Shown one piece after another: positions 1 through 9,332 of a stretch of DNA of 64,000 bases (positions are counted from its first letter, which is position 1; each line of letters opens with the position of its first letter). This stretch comes from Grimontia indica (GTDB lineage: Bacteria; Pseudomonadota; Gammaproteobacteria; Enterobacterales; Vibrionaceae), in assembly GCF_000333895.2 (NCBI RefSeq), contig NZ_ANFM02000002.1, positions 124,001 to 188,000 of the forward strand, read 5' to 3'. The notes below the pieces were generated by a model. The model was not told the origin of the DNA. It searched no databases and worked only from the letters and a program-made list of their open reading frames with translations. A program made the translations under genes and the position numbers.

Positions 1-24
1 AGTCACCGAGAAAGAGGAACTGCT

Positions 25-807
25 ATGAGCCAGGCTCAGCGCGCCACCATCAGCGCGATTATCATCACCAAAAACGAAGAGCAGATATTGCCTGAATGCC
101 TCGCTTCTCTTGATTGGGTGGACGAAATCATTGTTGTCGATTCTGGCAGCACAGATAACACCGTAGCCATTGCAGAAGCCGCGGGCGCTAAGGTGTTCGT
201 GAACGCTGAGTGGCCAGGATTTGGTAAGCAAAAGCAGCTTGCACAAAGCCACGCCACCAAAGATTGGGTGCTTGCGATTGATGCGGACGAAGTGATCACT
301 GAAGAGCTTAAAAACAGCATTCTTGGCGTACTTGCCAACCCACCGCAGAAAACGCTATTTATTCTTCGTCGTACGACGTGGGTCTTTGGCAGGTTCCTCA
401 AACACTCTGGCTGGTACGACAAAATTGTACGCCTATATCCTCGCGAGCTAACTGGCTACAACGACGCACTGGTACACGAGAAAATCATTGAGCCTGAAGG
501 CTCCACCAAGCAGACGCTTAATGGTGATATGTTGCATTACTCTTATCGGGATCTGCACCAGTATCTGGTGAAGTCTGCATTCTATGCCAAGTCTTGGGCA
601 GACGGACGTCAGGCACGGGGAAAGAAAAGCAGTATCAGCCAAGGGATTCTTCATGCACTGGGGTGCTTCCTGAAGATGTATGTGCTGAAACGTGGTTTCT
701 TGGATGGCAAACAGGGTTTTTTAATTGCGGTGCTTTCAGCGCACTCCACCTTTGTGAAGTACGCTGATTTGTGGATTAGGGCTAACGACAGTCGCGCCGC
801 TAAATAA
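25..807 (+). CDS. waaE: Family 2 glycosyltransferase of LPS core, WaaE/KdtX type
   Basis: Cytoplasmic family 2 glycosyltransferase of 260 residues, expected to add a sugar to the lipopolysaccharide inner core. The N-terminus has the GT-A pattern: a hydrophobic strand, then TKNEE, then the VDSGSTDNT nucleotide-sugar loop, and DADE near residue 89 as the metal-binding acidic motif. The ATG follows an AGAGGAA ribosome binding site at the window edge. In Vibrionaceae this gene usually lies between waaA and coaD, and coaD follows here, interrupted by one opposite-strand gene. The stop overlaps the converging GT9 gene by 8 nt. Family assignment is firm; the exact sugar and acceptor cannot be read from sequence. 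Confidence 0.85.
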   Translation: MSQAQRATISAIIITKNEEQILPECLASLDWVDEIIVVDSGSTDNTVAIAEAAGAKVFVNAEWPGFGKQKQLAQSHATKDWVLAIDADEVITEELKNSILGVLANPPQKTLFILRRTTWVFGRFLKHSGWYDKIVRLYPRELTGYNDALVHEKIIEPEGSTKQTLNGDMLHYSYRDLHQYLVKSAFYAKSWADGRQARGKKSSISQGILHALGCFLKMYVLKRGFLDGKQGFLIAVLSAHSTFVKYADLWIRANDSRAAK

Positions 808-1843
808 CGCGTCCCAAGAAATTCTTTACGTCTGGCAGAATGGCTTCGATTGCAACCTTAGACATGTCTGCCGCCTCTTCCTTGTCTTTCGCTGCTGGCG
901 GAGCAAACGCAATATGGCGCCCTTCACTATTGATCGGTTTCCAGCGAAGGGGTGTGGCGCTGCGCTTAGCAGGGAAAAAGCCAATGGTTGGGACATCAAT
1001 CGTCGCTGCTATGTGCAAAGGCCCAGTGGAACCCGCAATAAATGCACTTGCACACGCGATGGATTGGGTGAAATCCTGCAAGCCATCGTTCTTGTCATAG
1101 ACGACAGCGTGAACCGACTTTTCCGCTAGCAGGGATTGCAGTTCCGCTGCTTTCTCTTCTTCCCCTGGCCCCGCGGTAAGCACCACTTCAATCTCTTTAT
1201 CTGAGGCAACACCAACGACCAAATCTGTGTACTGCGCCAAGGACAGGTTATTCGCTGAGCCACCACTCCCTGCATGCACATACAGCCAAGGTTTATCGAG
1301 ATTCAGTCCCAACCCGGAAGAAAGCTTCTGTTTTTGGGCAGACAGCGTTTCGCCATCAAAAGAGAGATAAGGTGCACTGACTTCTTTGACCTCCACGTCC
1401 AGCTTTGCGAGGAAAGCACGCGCGAGATCAAGATTGTATTCAAACTCAGGTTTAGCTGATTGTGAGCGACGCTGCGTCACGCGGTGATTGTAAAGAAACT
1501 GCGATATTTTCGTCGCTGGTGCCAATCGGAAAGGTATTCCCGCTTTCCAAACCAGAGTCGCATTGTAGCTATCTGAAAAAAAACAAATGGAAGCGTCAAA
1601 CTGCTCAGCTTTCAATTGGCTGATTAGCGCTTTCTTGTTCAATTTATCCGCTTTCTTACCGCAATCTACCAGTACCTTATCAATCGAAGGACAAAGCTCA
1701 GCCAACGCTTTGGTGTAGGACGGTACCAAGGCGGTAATTTCTGCGTCTGGCATAGATTGCTTCAACATGGCAAATGCCGGCCACGCCAGCATAAAGTCGC
1801 CAATTTTATCGTTTCTGATGACAAGGATTTTTTTCATTATCAC
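800..1843 (-). CDS. Family 9 glycosyltransferase (heptosyltransferase-like)
   Basis: A 347-residue protein of the ADP-heptose:LPS heptosyltransferase family (GT9, GT-B fold). It opens with KKILVIRNDKIGDFMLAWPAF, the family signature in which the Asp of the GD pair is thought to be catalytic. The C-terminal domain has HAGSGGSANN and later AGSTGPLHIAA, matching the nucleotide-sugar binding loop GSTGP. It probably adds heptose or a related sugar to LPS core, consistent with the facing WaaE-type gene. The start may be the second Met, 6 nt downstream, because the sequence begins Met-Ile-Met. The exact transferase (WaaC, WaaF, WaaQ or other) is undecided. Confidence 0.8.
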   Translation of the reverse strand: MIMKKILVIRNDKIGDFMLAWPAFAMLKQSMPDAEITALVPSYTKALAELCPSIDKVLVDCGKKADKLNKKALISQLKAEQFDASICFFSDSYNATLVWKAGIPFRLAPATKISQFLYNHRVTQRRSQSAKPEFEYNLDLARAFLAKLDVEVKEVSAPYLSFDGETLSAQKQKLSSGLGLNLDKPWLYVHAGSGGSANNLSLAQYTDLVVGVASDKEIEVVLTAGPGEEEKAAELQSLLAEKSVHAVVYDKNDGLQDFTQSIACASAFIAGSTGPLHIAATIDVPTIGFFPAKRSATPLRWKPINSEGRHIAFAPPAAKDKEEAADMSKVAIEAILPDVKNFLGRVI

Positions 1844-1956
1844 TACCCGGTGCCGAATTCACCCATGATCATACCTGATGAGCCGCGTGTCGCTAAGCGT
1901 TGGATGAAAAGAAAAAATGTCGGTTGTGTAGGTATTTTCATCATGTTGGGTCGTAG

Positions 1957-2517
<561 letters not shown>

Positions 2518-2524
2518 CAACGGC

Positions 2525-2546
2525 AAAGCCCGCTTAAGCGGGCTTT
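2525..2546. terminator. Bidirectional terminator coaD/mutM
   Basis: Perfect 9-bp stem AAAGCCCGC / GCGGGCTTT with a TTAA loop. It is followed by a T-rich run for coaD and flanked by A/T for the converging mutM. Confidence 0.85.
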
Positions 2547-2547
2547 A

Positions 2548-3357
2548 TTATTTTTGGCACTCAGGGCAAAACACCGTATTTCGCTGCCCTATCTTCACAC
2601 TCTCAAGCTCAGTGCCACACACCGGACACGGTTTTCCTTGCTTGCCGTACACCAACAACTCTTGAGCAAAGTAGCCAGGCTTACCATCGGCTTGAGTGAA
2701 GTCTTTCAGCGTCGTGCCACCTTGCTTAATGGCGGTCGCCAAAACGTCTTTGATATCAGCCACCAGCGTATTAGCTTCTTCAAGGCTAAGCTGCCCTGCT
2801 GGACGTTGGGGATGAATTCTAGAGGTGAACAGGGATTCATTGGCGTAGATGTTCCCCACCCCGACAACGACGGCGTTATCCATAATAAACTGCTTAATAG
2901 CCGTGCGTTTCACTTTTGCCTTATCAAACAGATATTCACCAGTAAACCCGTCAGTGAGTGGCTCGGGACCGAGTTTCTCTAAAGCAGGGTGGTCGCCACC
3001 TTTTTCCTGCCAAAGCCAGGCACCGAACCTGCGAGGATCGTTATAGCGGATCACTTTTCCATTGGAGAGGTGCAAGTCGACATGATCGTGTTTATCCGGC
3101 GCTGTCGCCTGTGGCAACACACGTAAACTGCCGGACATCCCCAAATGCACCAGTGCGTAGCCAATATCGGTTTCCAGTATCAAGTACTTTGCGCGGCGTT
3201 TCACTGCACGAATTGTCTGACCTTCGATATCAAATAAGGTGTCCGGAACAGGCCAACGCAGCTTGGGTTGTCTGACCTCCAATTTGGTGACCACCTGATC
3301 CGTCGCATGGGGCTTAATACCCATACGGCTCACTTCAACTTCCGGTAATTCTGGCAT
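2548..3357 (-). CDS. mutM: Formamidopyrimidine-DNA glycosylase MutM (Fpg)
   Basis: Base-excision repair glycosylase/AP lyase that removes 8-oxoguanine and formamidopyrimidines. The mature protein begins MPELPEVE, where Pro2 is the catalytic nucleophile and Glu3 also acts, so the start is the ATG at 3357 rather than an upstream one; this gives 269 residues. The helix-two-turn-helix part ([10 protein letters not shown]) and the C-terminal zinc finger (CPVCG ... CPECQ) are intact. It begins 4 bp after the stop of the upstream membrane-protein gene, so the two are probably co-transcribed. Confidence 0.96.
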   Translation of the reverse strand: MPELPEVEVSRMGIKPHATDQVVTKLEVRQPKLRWPVPDTLFDIEGQTIRAVKRRAKYLILETDIGYALVHLGMSGSLRVLPQATAPDKHDHVDLHLSNGKVIRYNDPRRFGAWLWQEKGGDHPALEKLGPEPLTDGFTGEYLFDKAKVKRTAIKQFIMDNAVVVGVGNIYANESLFTSRIHPQRPAGQLSLEEANTLVADIKDVLATAIKQGGTTLKDFTQADGKPGYFAQELLVYGKQGKPCPVCGTELESVKIGQRNTVFCPECQK

Positions 3358-3361
3358 CCTG

Positions 3362-3868
3362 CTAATTCTGGTTGGCGAATGGGAACAGGTAGTTTGGATC
3401 AACTGAGACTGCAAGCCAACGGTTTTCCCAGTTTTGAATGAGCCAGAATTGAGGCAATTGATAATAGGTCAGACGTAAAGGCTCAACGGCTTCACCTCTA
3501 TCCACGACCAAAGTCGCCGGTTCACGAAGACCAGGCTTTAACTTGTCGTAGGTGTCTGTGTCGATTTCTGTGCCAGACAGGTTAATCCATCGGTTTGCCA
3601 ATTCAGTGGCAGAGATAGAAAGCTTTTTATCGGTTTGCCATGGCATGGCATTGGTGAGGGTAAATTTCGGAAAACGCAGCGCTTTAACTTCCACATCGGA
3701 TGGCATCAACGCAATGATCCCATCAGGCAGAACCTGCTCAACCGGTTGTTCGGCCTCACTGTCTGCCAGCTGGCTTCTGAGGTAGGTTGGCAGGTTTATC
3801 AGTGTGATAAACGCCAGAATCCCCAGGATAAGGAAGTTATTGAATGTTCTGCGGGACGGTGTAGCCAT
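3362..3868 (-). CDS. Conserved single-pass membrane protein of unknown function
   Basis: About 168 residues, no function recognised. An N-terminal hydrophobic segment (roughly residues 9-27, [20 protein letters not shown]) looks like a signal anchor; the rest is soluble and probably periplasmic, rich in Trp and acidic residues. It sits just upstream of mutM on the same strand with 4 bp between them. I recall a similar small protein beside mutM in other Vibrionaceae, but no function is implied. The start could be either of two consecutive Met codons; I used the second. Confidence 0.7.
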   Translation of the reverse strand: MATPSRRTFNNFLILGILAFITLINLPTYLRSQLADSEAEQPVEQVLPDGIIALMPSDVEVKALRFPKFTLTNAMPWQTDKKLSISATELANRWINLSGTEIDTDTYDKLKPGLREPATLVVDRGEAVEPLRLTYYQLPQFWLIQNWENRWLAVSVDPNYLFPFANQN

Positions 3869-3905
3869 CACTCACTCTCAGTGTCATCAGTCGTCACTTA
3901 AAGTG

Positions 3906-4171
3906 TATACCCAAACAACCTGAAAATGCTCGCATTCAGAGGTCATCAATACGTTCAATTCGAGGCAAATTCCCCGAGGAATAGTCATTCTATTTCCGTG
4001 GAGTTTAACGAAGAAGTGGGCGCATTGATGGCCTCCCTTCGGGCGAGTAGACTGACGCCGTGCTCTTTGTTGTTCCTTTTTGATGGAGATGACTACACCT
4101 ACAAAGGAACGCCGCGATCACAACGCCAGTCAATCTCGCTGAATCCTGCATCTTCAGGTTGTTTGGGTATA
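3906..4171. repeat. 266-bp terminal-inverted-repeat element (MITE/ERIC-like)
   Basis: The element is bounded by 23-bp inverted ends starting TATACCCAAACAACCTGAA and matching at 22 of 23 positions (3906-3928 against 4149-4171). Arm similarity continues weakly further in (GATGC..GATTCAG). No transposase fits inside. Short open frames cross it on both strands, but they are composed of the repeat itself. The ends resemble those of ERIC-like and other small palindromic repeats that I recall scattered through Vibrio and Photobacterium genomes. It fills most of the space between the membrane-protein gene upstream of mutM and the rpmG terminator (3872-4246 has no gene). Confidence 0.75.
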
Positions 4172-4197
4172 TATCCGGAAATCTCTGATTTACAGAT

Positions 4198-4224
4198 ATA
4201 AAAAAACCCAGCCAAAGCCGGGTT
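4198..4224 (-). terminator. rpmBG terminator
   Basis: Reading the minus strand, the stem AACCCGGC / GCTGGGTT with a TTTG loop is followed by a run of seven T. It lies 23 bp after the rpmG stop. Confidence 0.85.
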
Positions 4225-4246
4225 CTTTATAAGAGGCGAAAACCAA

Positions 4247-4414
4247 TTACTTGATTTTTGCTTCTTTGTACATAACGTGTTGGCGAACAACTGGATCAAA
4301 TTTCTTGATCTCGAACTTGCCCGGCATGTTACGTTTGTTTTTATCAGTAGTGTAGAAGTGACCAGTACCAGCAGATGATACCAGGCGGATCTTCTCGCGA
4401 ATGCCTTTAGCCAT
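4247..4414 (-). CDS. rpmG: 50S ribosomal protein L33
   Basis: 55-residue ribosomal protein of the large subunit, present as a short gene between rpmB and a terminator. The translation begins [20 protein letters not shown] and continues with the typical YTTDKNKRN and KKFDP blocks. It lacks the Cys pairs of zinc-binding L33 paralogues, so it is the C-minus type. It starts 13 bp after the rpmB stop, in the usual rpmB-rpmG operon order. Confidence 0.96.
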   Translation of the reverse strand: MAKGIREKIRLVSSAGTGHFYTTDKNKRNMPGKFEIKKFDPVVRQHVMYKEAKIK

Positions 4415-4427
4415 TCTTTAAGTCCTC

Positions 4428-4664
4428 TTAAACGTTCTCACCACGGGCACGGATATCTGCCAGAACAGTATCGATACCTTTCTTGTCGATGATGCGCATA
4501 CCTTTAGGGGTAAGGCGCAGTTTAACGAAGCGGTTTTCGCTTTCTACCCAGAAACGATGAGTTTGCAGGTTCGGCAGAAAACGACGCTTGGTGGCGTTAT
4601 TAGCGTGAGAGCGGTTGTTACCAACTACAGGACGCTTGCCAGTTACTTGGCATACTCGTGACAT
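4428..4664 (-). CDS. rpmB: 50S ribosomal protein L28
   Basis: 78-residue large-subunit ribosomal protein, first gene of the rpmBG operon. The family N-terminus [12 protein letters not shown] fixes the start at the ATG at 4664, preceded by GGAGAG; the frame upstream of that ATG is not coding. [15 protein letters not shown] and the basic C-terminus agree with proteobacterial L28. Transcription probably starts from the promoter at 4761-4789. Confidence 0.96.
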   Translation of the reverse strand: MSRVCQVTGKRPVVGNNRSHANNATKRRFLPNLQTHRFWVESENRFVKLRLTPKGMRIIDKKGIDTVLADIRARGENV

Positions 4665-4760
4665 GAATGTCTCTCCAAATCGTTTCAGCTCGATATCAAC
4701 CTTGTCCGCCAGTCCTGCAAACAAGGTCAGGCTCTACGTCAAGGCTATCAAAGGTGGCGC

Positions 4761-4789
4761 ATTATACTAACTGTCTTTCCATTGCTCAA
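4761..4789 (-). promoter_or_regulatory. Sigma-70 promoter of rpmB-rpmG
   Basis: On the minus strand, TTGAGC (-35) and a consensus TATAAT (-10) are separated by exactly 17 bp, about 100 bp upstream of rpmB. The rest of the space between rpmB and radC (4665-4951) holds only a weak hairpin near 4875-4895 that could end radC transcription. Confidence 0.8.
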
Positions 4790-4951
4790 GTCCCGAGCAG
4801 ATCCTTTTGACAGTTTTTGATCGTTTTTTAGCAACCTAGGTGACGTTGACCTGAGGTAAACCTCACTCACCCCCAGAAAAAACGCCATGTTAGCGGCTTT
4901 CTACCGAATTAGAGAAAAGGTGTTAAAGACGACCAGAGTACCGAAATACCC

Positions 4952-5626
4952 TTAAATCCAACCACGTTCGGCGAAGGATACCACGTCCCCGTCCCCAATC
5001 ACCATATGGTCGAGCAAACGAATGTCCACTAAAGCCAATGCATCACCGATTCTGTTGGTGATATGACGGTCTGCTGTGCTGGGTTCAGCGATACCTGAAG
5101 GGTGATTATGCGCGAGAATCACTGCATTGGCGCCTACATCAAGACAACGTTTAACCACTTCTCTCGGATAAACATTGGCAGCATTGATTGTACCTTCAAA
5201 CAAAATCTCGTCTTTTATAGGGCGATTCTGATTATCAAGGTACAGCACGAGAAAGGCTTCCCTTGGGCGGTCACGAAGTTTGCAGGAAAGGTATCTGGCG
5301 GTATGTGACGGGCTGGAAAGTGCATCCTCCCTCGCCAACGTTTCACCTAGGTGACGTTTGCTAAGCTCCAACACGGCCTGAAGTTGGGCATATTTCGCTG
5401 AGCCCAGCCCTTTGCGTTCACTGAATTGTTTAAGTTCAGCCTGCATTAACCCTCTCAGTGAACCAAAGTCCTCCAAAAGGTAGCTAGCGAGTTCAATCGC
5501 ATTCATGCCCTTTACGCCGGTGCGCAAGAAAATGGCAAGAAGCTCTGCATTGGTGAGAGACTCTGGGCCTCTCGCCAACAACTTCTCTCGGGGACGGCAC
5601 TCTTCAGGCAAGTTTTTCAGGGACAT
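4952..5626 (-). CDS. radC: RadC family JAB/MPN-domain protein
   Basis: 224 residues. An N-terminal helix-hairpin-helix-like region (about 1-90) precedes a JAMM/MPN+ domain with Glu in the ILFEGT strand and the metal motif HNHPSG ... D (HxHPSG-x7-D, about residues 172-186). The motif predicts a zinc-dependent hydrolase fold, but no confirmed activity is known for RadC, and the old link to DNA repair is doubtful. It is divergent from coaBC, the usual arrangement in enterobacteria and vibrios. Confidence 0.93.
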   Translation of the reverse strand: MSLKNLPEECRPREKLLARGPESLTNAELLAIFLRTGVKGMNAIELASYLLEDFGSLRGLMQAELKQFSERKGLGSAKYAQLQAVLELSKRHLGETLAREDALSSPSHTARYLSCKLRDRPREAFLVLYLDNQNRPIKDEILFEGTINAANVYPREVVKRCLDVGANAVILAHNHPSGIAEPSTADRHITNRIGDALALVDIRLLDHMVIGDGDVVSFAERGWI

Positions 5627-5850
5627 GACATTCTCAGGAAAAGAAAACCCCGAGCGTCGCTTTCACCTTAAAAACCGTCAACATCATCATCAAAACGCTG
5701 CGATAGACTTACAAACTCGGCAAGTTTGAGTGGCTACGTATTTACATTTCGAACGTGAATAATATCGCTTTCACATTCGTCGAGCGTAACAGGCGCTTTC
5801 CCGGTCTTTTGTGTTATCTTTCCTCTCATTATCCTTTGGCTACATTAGTT

Positions 5851-7074
5851 ATGGCTCAGAAAATCACTCAGACCCTTTCGGGCAAACGGATTGTTTTAGG
5901 TATCGGTGGCGGTATTGCGGCTTATAAATGTGCCGATCTGACGCGTCGCCTGATTGAACGTGGCGCTGACGTTCGCATTGTCATGACTCACGCAGCGAAA
6001 GAATTTATCACCCCGCTGACCATGCAGGCAGTCTCTGGCCACCCCGTGTCTGACAGCTTGCTAGACCCTGCAGCTGAAGCCTCAATGGGTCATATCGAAA
6101 TCGCCAAATGGGCAGATTTGGTATTGTTGGCACCCGCCACTGCTGACCTGATTGCCCGTGTGGCGGCAGGCATGGGCAATGATCTTCTCACCACACTTTG
6201 CTTGGCAACAGATGCGCCAGTAGCTGTTGCACCCGCTATGAACCAGCAAATGTATCGCGCGGTTGCCACGCAGGAAAATCTCGCAACGTTGAAACGACGC
6301 GGCCACCCAATTTGGGGGCCAGCAAGCGGTGAACAGGCCTGTGGTGATATTGGCCCAGGTCGCATGCTAGAGCCAATGCAGTTGGTCGGACTGGTTGAAC
6401 ACCACTTCACCGACGGCGATCTCTCCGGCACTTCTTTTCTCATTACCGCAGGGCCAACCCGCGAAGCCATCGACCCGGTGCGTTACCTCACCAATCACAG
6501 CTCAGGGAAAATGGGCTATGCGATCGCAGAAGCGGCCGCTAAACGTGGCGCGAGTGTCACTCTGGTCAGTGGCCCAGTGAACCTGCCAACGCCAAATGGC
6601 GTTAACAGAGTGAATGTCGAAAGCGCGCAAGAAATGCATGACGCTGTTCACGCCCACGCTCCTAAACATCACATTTTCATCGCCTGTGCGGCGGTCGCTG
6701 ATTTCAGACCTGCCAATGTGGCCGATCAGAAGATGAAAAAGAAAGATGGCGAAGATGATATGACGATCACACTGGTCAAAAACCCTGACATCGTCGCTTC
6801 TGTTGCTTCACTGAAAGAAAGTCGCCCGTTTACCGTCGGCTTTGCAGCTGAAACTCAAGATGTAGAGCAGTACGCACGCGGTAAGCTTCAGAAGAAGACT
6901 CTGGACTTGATTTGTGCCAATGATGTCTCTCAGGAAGGGCAAGGCTTTAACAGCGACCAAAACGCGTTACACCTTTATTGGCCGAAAGGTGACAAGGCAC
7001 TGCCATTGGCAAGTAAATCTGAGATTGGCAACCAGCTTGTCAGCGAAATCACGGCACTTTACACCAACAAATAA
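5851..7074 (+). CDS. coaBC: Bifunctional phosphopantothenoylcysteine decarboxylase/synthetase CoaBC
   Basis: Two consecutive steps of CoA synthesis: ligation of cysteine to 4'-phosphopantothenate (CoaB, C-terminal half) and FMN-dependent decarboxylation (CoaC, N-terminal half). The CoaC half has [10 protein letters not shown] for FMN binding, the [11 protein letters not shown] histidine region, PAMNQQMY, and ASGEQACGD with the catalytic Cys. The CoaB half begins about residue 190 ([11 protein letters not shown]) and carries NHSSGKMG and the MKKKD lysine. I start it at the ATG at 5851 (407 residues); the upstream in-frame ATG gives a poorly conserved extension. dut follows after 19 bp, as in the classic dfp-dut operon. 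Confidence 0.95.
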   Translation: MAQKITQTLSGKRIVLGIGGGIAAYKCADLTRRLIERGADVRIVMTHAAKEFITPLTMQAVSGHPVSDSLLDPAAEASMGHIEIAKWADLVLLAPATADLIARVAAGMGNDLLTTLCLATDAPVAVAPAMNQQMYRAVATQENLATLKRRGHPIWGPASGEQACGDIGPGRMLEPMQLVGLVEHHFTDGDLSGTSFLITAGPTREAIDPVRYLTNHSSGKMGYAIAEAAAKRGASVTLVSGPVNLPTPNGVNRVNVESAQEMHDAVHAHAPKHHIFIACAAVADFRPANVADQKMKKKDGEDDMTITLVKNPDIVASVASLKESRPFTVGFAAETQDVEQYARGKLQKKTLDLICANDVSQEGQGFNSDQNALHLYWPKGDKALPLASKSEIGNQLVSEITALYTNK

Positions 7075-7093
7075 CACTCAGCGGAAATAGGTT

Positions 7094-7549
7094 ATGAAAC
7101 AAATTGATTTAAAAATTCTCGACCCACGCGTCGGTAACGAATTCCCACTTCCTGCATACGCGACAGAAGGCTCCGCAGGTCTGGACCTTCGCGCCGTGCT
7201 GGATGCACCGCTGACACTGGAGCCGGGCCAAACGGAACTTCTGCCAACGGGTCTTGCTATCCACATTGCTGACCCTTCACTGGCAGCCACCATTCTTCCA
7301 CGTTCAGGTCTTGGCCATAAACACGGCATCGTTCTGGGCAACCTGGTAGGCCTCATCGATTCAGATTATCAAGGCCAGCTCATGGTTTCTTGCTGGAACC
7401 GAGGCAACACAACCTTTACCATTGAGCCAGGTGAGCGTATTGCGCAACTGGTTTTTGTGCCAGTTGTACAAGCCCAGTTCAACATTGTTGAAGACTTCGA
7501 CGCGACCGAGCGTGGTGCCGGAGGATTTGGACACTCTGGTACAAAATAA
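7094..7549 (+). CDS. dut: Deoxyuridine triphosphatase (dUTPase)
   Basis: Hydrolyses dUTP to dUMP and pyrophosphate, keeping uracil out of DNA and feeding dTMP synthesis; acts as a homotrimer. All five family motifs appear in order: [22 protein letters not shown], a region ending in GERIAQLV, and the C-terminal P-loop-like [10 protein letters not shown]. 151 residues, normal length. It is co-directional with coaBC at 19 bp and is followed by a strong terminator. Confidence 0.97.
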   Translation: MKQIDLKILDPRVGNEFPLPAYATEGSAGLDLRAVLDAPLTLEPGQTELLPTGLAIHIADPSLAATILPRSGLGHKHGIVLGNLVGLIDSDYQGQLMVSCWNRGNTTFTIEPGERIAQLVFVPVVQAQFNIVEDFDATERGAGGFGHSGTK

Positions 7550-7580
7550 CAGCGTTAACCCGGTGAAATATCTGAAAAAT

Positions 7581-7603
7581 GCCACAGAAGTGTGGCGTTT
7601 TTT
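7581..7603 (+). terminator. dut terminator
   Basis: GCCACA / TGTGGC stem with a GAAG tetraloop, then G and six T. It ends the coaBC-dut operon. Confidence 0.85.
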
Positions 7604-7717
7604 ATGCCGCATTCACGGTTTCGGGAATTACTGTAGGCTTCACCTGCAATCAAGGTGCATTATTCTTTTAATACAGAGAGGCCGTCGTTAATATAGCGGC
7701 TCTTCAGCCTAGATTTC

Positions 7718-7730
7718 GGGTCAGTGACCC
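7718..7730. promoter_or_regulatory. Palindrome in the slmA leader
   Basis: GGGTCAGTGACCC is a perfect 6+1+6 palindrome ending 27 bp before the slmA start. It could be an operator or an mRNA hairpin. It does not match the SlmA-binding consensus (GTGAGTACTCAC). Confidence 0.3.
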
Positions 7731-7757
7731 CAAGAACAATAAAGGAACCATCTATTC

Positions 7758-8348
7758 ATGGCTGGCCAAAAAAAGCAGAATCGCAGAGAGGAAATCCTCC
7801 AGGCCCTGGCTCAAATGCTGGAGTCCAATCAGGGCAGTCAACGCATTACCACCGCCAAACTTGCCGCGCAGGTAGGCGTTTCTGAAGCCGCGCTATACCG
7901 ACACTTCCCAAGTAAAGCACGCATGTTCGAAGGCTTGATTGAGTTTATCGAAGAGTCACTGATCACCCGTATCAACCGCATCCAAAGTGATGAAAAAGAT
8001 ACGATGACCCGTTTACGCTTGATCCTTCAATTGCTGTTAGTTTTCGGAGAGCGTAATCCGGGACTGACACGTATCATGACCGGACATGCCTTGATGTTTG
8101 AGCAGGACAGACTGCAAGGTCGCATCAATCAGCTGTTTGAAAAAATCGAGAGCCAACTGCGTCAGGTACTGCGCGAGCGCCGTCTTCGTGAAGGGAAAGG
8201 TTTCCCGGTTGATGAGAATGTACTCGCAGCTCAGCTTCTCGGTCAGGTAGAAGGTAGCCTCAACCGCTTCGTGCGTTCAAACTTCAAATATGCGCCGACT
8301 GCGGAGTTTGACCAATACTGGCAACTGTTGAGTGCGCAGCTGAACTGA
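7758..8348 (+). CDS. slmA: Nucleoid occlusion factor SlmA
   Basis: TetR-family DNA-binding protein that stops FtsZ polymerising over the nucleoid. 196 residues: an N-terminal helix-turn-helix (about 28-50, [20 protein letters not shown]) with the unusually well conserved SlmA sequence [17 protein letters not shown] after it, then an all-helical C-terminal FtsZ-binding/dimer domain. It lies between dut and pyrE as in other gammaproteobacteria. A stem-loop with a T run follows the stop. A palindrome sits in the 5' leader. Confidence 0.96.
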   Translation: MAGQKKQNRREEILQALAQMLESNQGSQRITTAKLAAQVGVSEAALYRHFPSKARMFEGLIEFIEESLITRINRIQSDEKDTMTRLRLILQLLLVFGERNPGLTRIMTGHALMFEQDRLQGRINQLFEKIESQLRQVLRERRLREGKGFPVDENVLAAQLLGQVEGSLNRFVRSNFKYAPTAEFDQYWQLLSAQLN

Positions 8349-8368
8349 TCGACGACGGAAAGACACAA

Positions 8369-8397
8369 AAAAAGGCTGCATGATGCAGCCTTTTTGT
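8369..8397 (+). terminator. slmA terminator
   Basis: 12-bp perfect stem (AAAAAGGCTGCA / TGCAGCCTTTTT) with a TGA loop and a T-rich tail; could work in both directions. Confidence 0.85.
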
Positions 8398-8412
8398 TTT
8401 CTTCAAGACTGA

Positions 8413-8578
8413 TTATACCAATCACAGTAGGTAGGTGATCAGAAATAGCGTAGGAAAAATGCTTGAGAACAAGGCGAAAAATTTCGATAAGTAGTTATTC
8501 TACAATCAAATTTTTCAACGCAATTATCGAGCATTTTAACAAGCTAGGATGAGCAGATATTTACTACGATTGGTATTA
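8413..8578. repeat. 166-bp near-palindromic repeat element overlapping the pyrE 3' end
   Basis: Inverted ends read TTATACCAATC (8413-8423) and GATTGGTATTA (8568-8578). Inside, arms at about 8457-8484 and 8508-8537 (AAAATGCT...GAAAAATTT against its complement) form a long imperfect hairpin around GTAGTTATTCTAC. Similar TATACCAATC...GATTGGTAT repeats are, to my knowledge, common in Vibrionaceae and related marine bacteria. No coding content. Its right edge coincides with the TAA stop of pyrE. Confidence 0.75.
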
Positions 8579-9217
8579 AATACCGTATTCCGCGCGATAT
8601 GCTTTTACTGCATCCAATTGTTCTGGGTTACCGCCCTGCTCTTCCAGATACGTCACCAGATCGCCAAGGCTGATGATAGAAACCACCTGACAGCCAAAGT
8701 CACGCTCGACTTCCTGAATGGCAGAAAGCTCGCCTTTACCGCGTTCTTGACGGTCAATTGCCACCAATACTCCGGCCAGATCAGCACCGTTCGCCTGAAT
8801 GATTTCCATCGACTCGCGAATCGCTGTACCTGCAGTGATCACATCATCCACCAACATCACACGGCCTTCCAGCGCGCTACCCACCAGATTTCCACCTTCA
8901 CCGTGATCTTTGGCTTCTTTGCGGTTAAAGCAGTAAGGCGTATCCACATCGTGATGTTCAGCCAGCGCTACCGCTGTGGTGGTCGCAATCGGAATACCTT
9001 TGTACGCGGGACCAAACAGCAGATCGTATTCGATGCCTGCATCAACCAACGCTTCGGCATAGAAACGGCCCAGACGCGCCAAATCCCTGCCTGTATTGAA
9101 CAGACCGGCATTAAAGAAGTAAGGGCTCTTACGACCCGACTTCAAAGTGAATTCACCGAACTTCAATACTTCTTTTTCCAATGCAAATTCGATGAACTGA
9201 CGCTGATAGGCTTTCAT
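8576..9217 (-). CDS. pyrE: Orotate phosphoribosyltransferase PyrE
   Basis: Fifth step of pyrimidine synthesis: joins orotate and PRPP to give OMP. 213 residues with the PRPP loop [13 protein letters not shown] (about 120-132), the GPAYKGIP region and the catalytic-loop sequence [12 protein letters not shown]. It is the second gene of an rph-pyrE operon; the 112-bp spacer holds an attenuator-like hairpin (see 9295-9332). The TAA stop lies inside the end of the palindromic repeat at 8413-8578. The C-terminus (AEYGI) looks normal, so the element seems not to have truncated the protein. Confidence 0.96.
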   Translation of the reverse strand: MKAYQRQFIEFALEKEVLKFGEFTLKSGRKSPYFFNAGLFNTGRDLARLGRFYAEALVDAGIEYDLLFGPAYKGIPIATTTAVALAEHHDVDTPYCFNRKEAKDHGEGGNLVGSALEGRVMLVDDVITAGTAIRESMEIIQANGADLAGVLVAIDRQERGKGELSAIQEVERDFGCQVVSIISLGDLVTYLEEQGGNPEQLDAVKAYRAEYGI

Positions 9218-9294
9218 TTTCTCTCCTGTCGAACAAAAGTCGGCTAGCTTGCCGGTTTTACCTGAGGCACATCCGCCTCACTCAAAATTAGGTT

Positions 9295-9332
9295 AAAAAA
9301 AAGCGGCTCCAATAGAAGCCGCTTTCTCATCA
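9295..9332 (-). promoter_or_regulatory. Putative pyrE transcription attenuator
   Basis: On the minus strand, the rph TGA stop (9330-9332) is followed within a few bases by a GCGGCT / AGCCGC hairpin and a run of eight or more T, ahead of pyrE. In E. coli, low UTP stalls polymerase so that ribosomes finishing rph disrupt such a hairpin, letting transcription reach pyrE. The geometry here matches that model: stop codon just before the stem, U-run, then pyrE. Confidence 0.75.

Noticed and set aside
3926-4201. 91-residue open frame inside the repeat element at 3906-4171
   Set aside because: Most of the frame lies in the inverted-repeat element, there is no ribosome site, and such repeat-derived frames are a known source of false genes.
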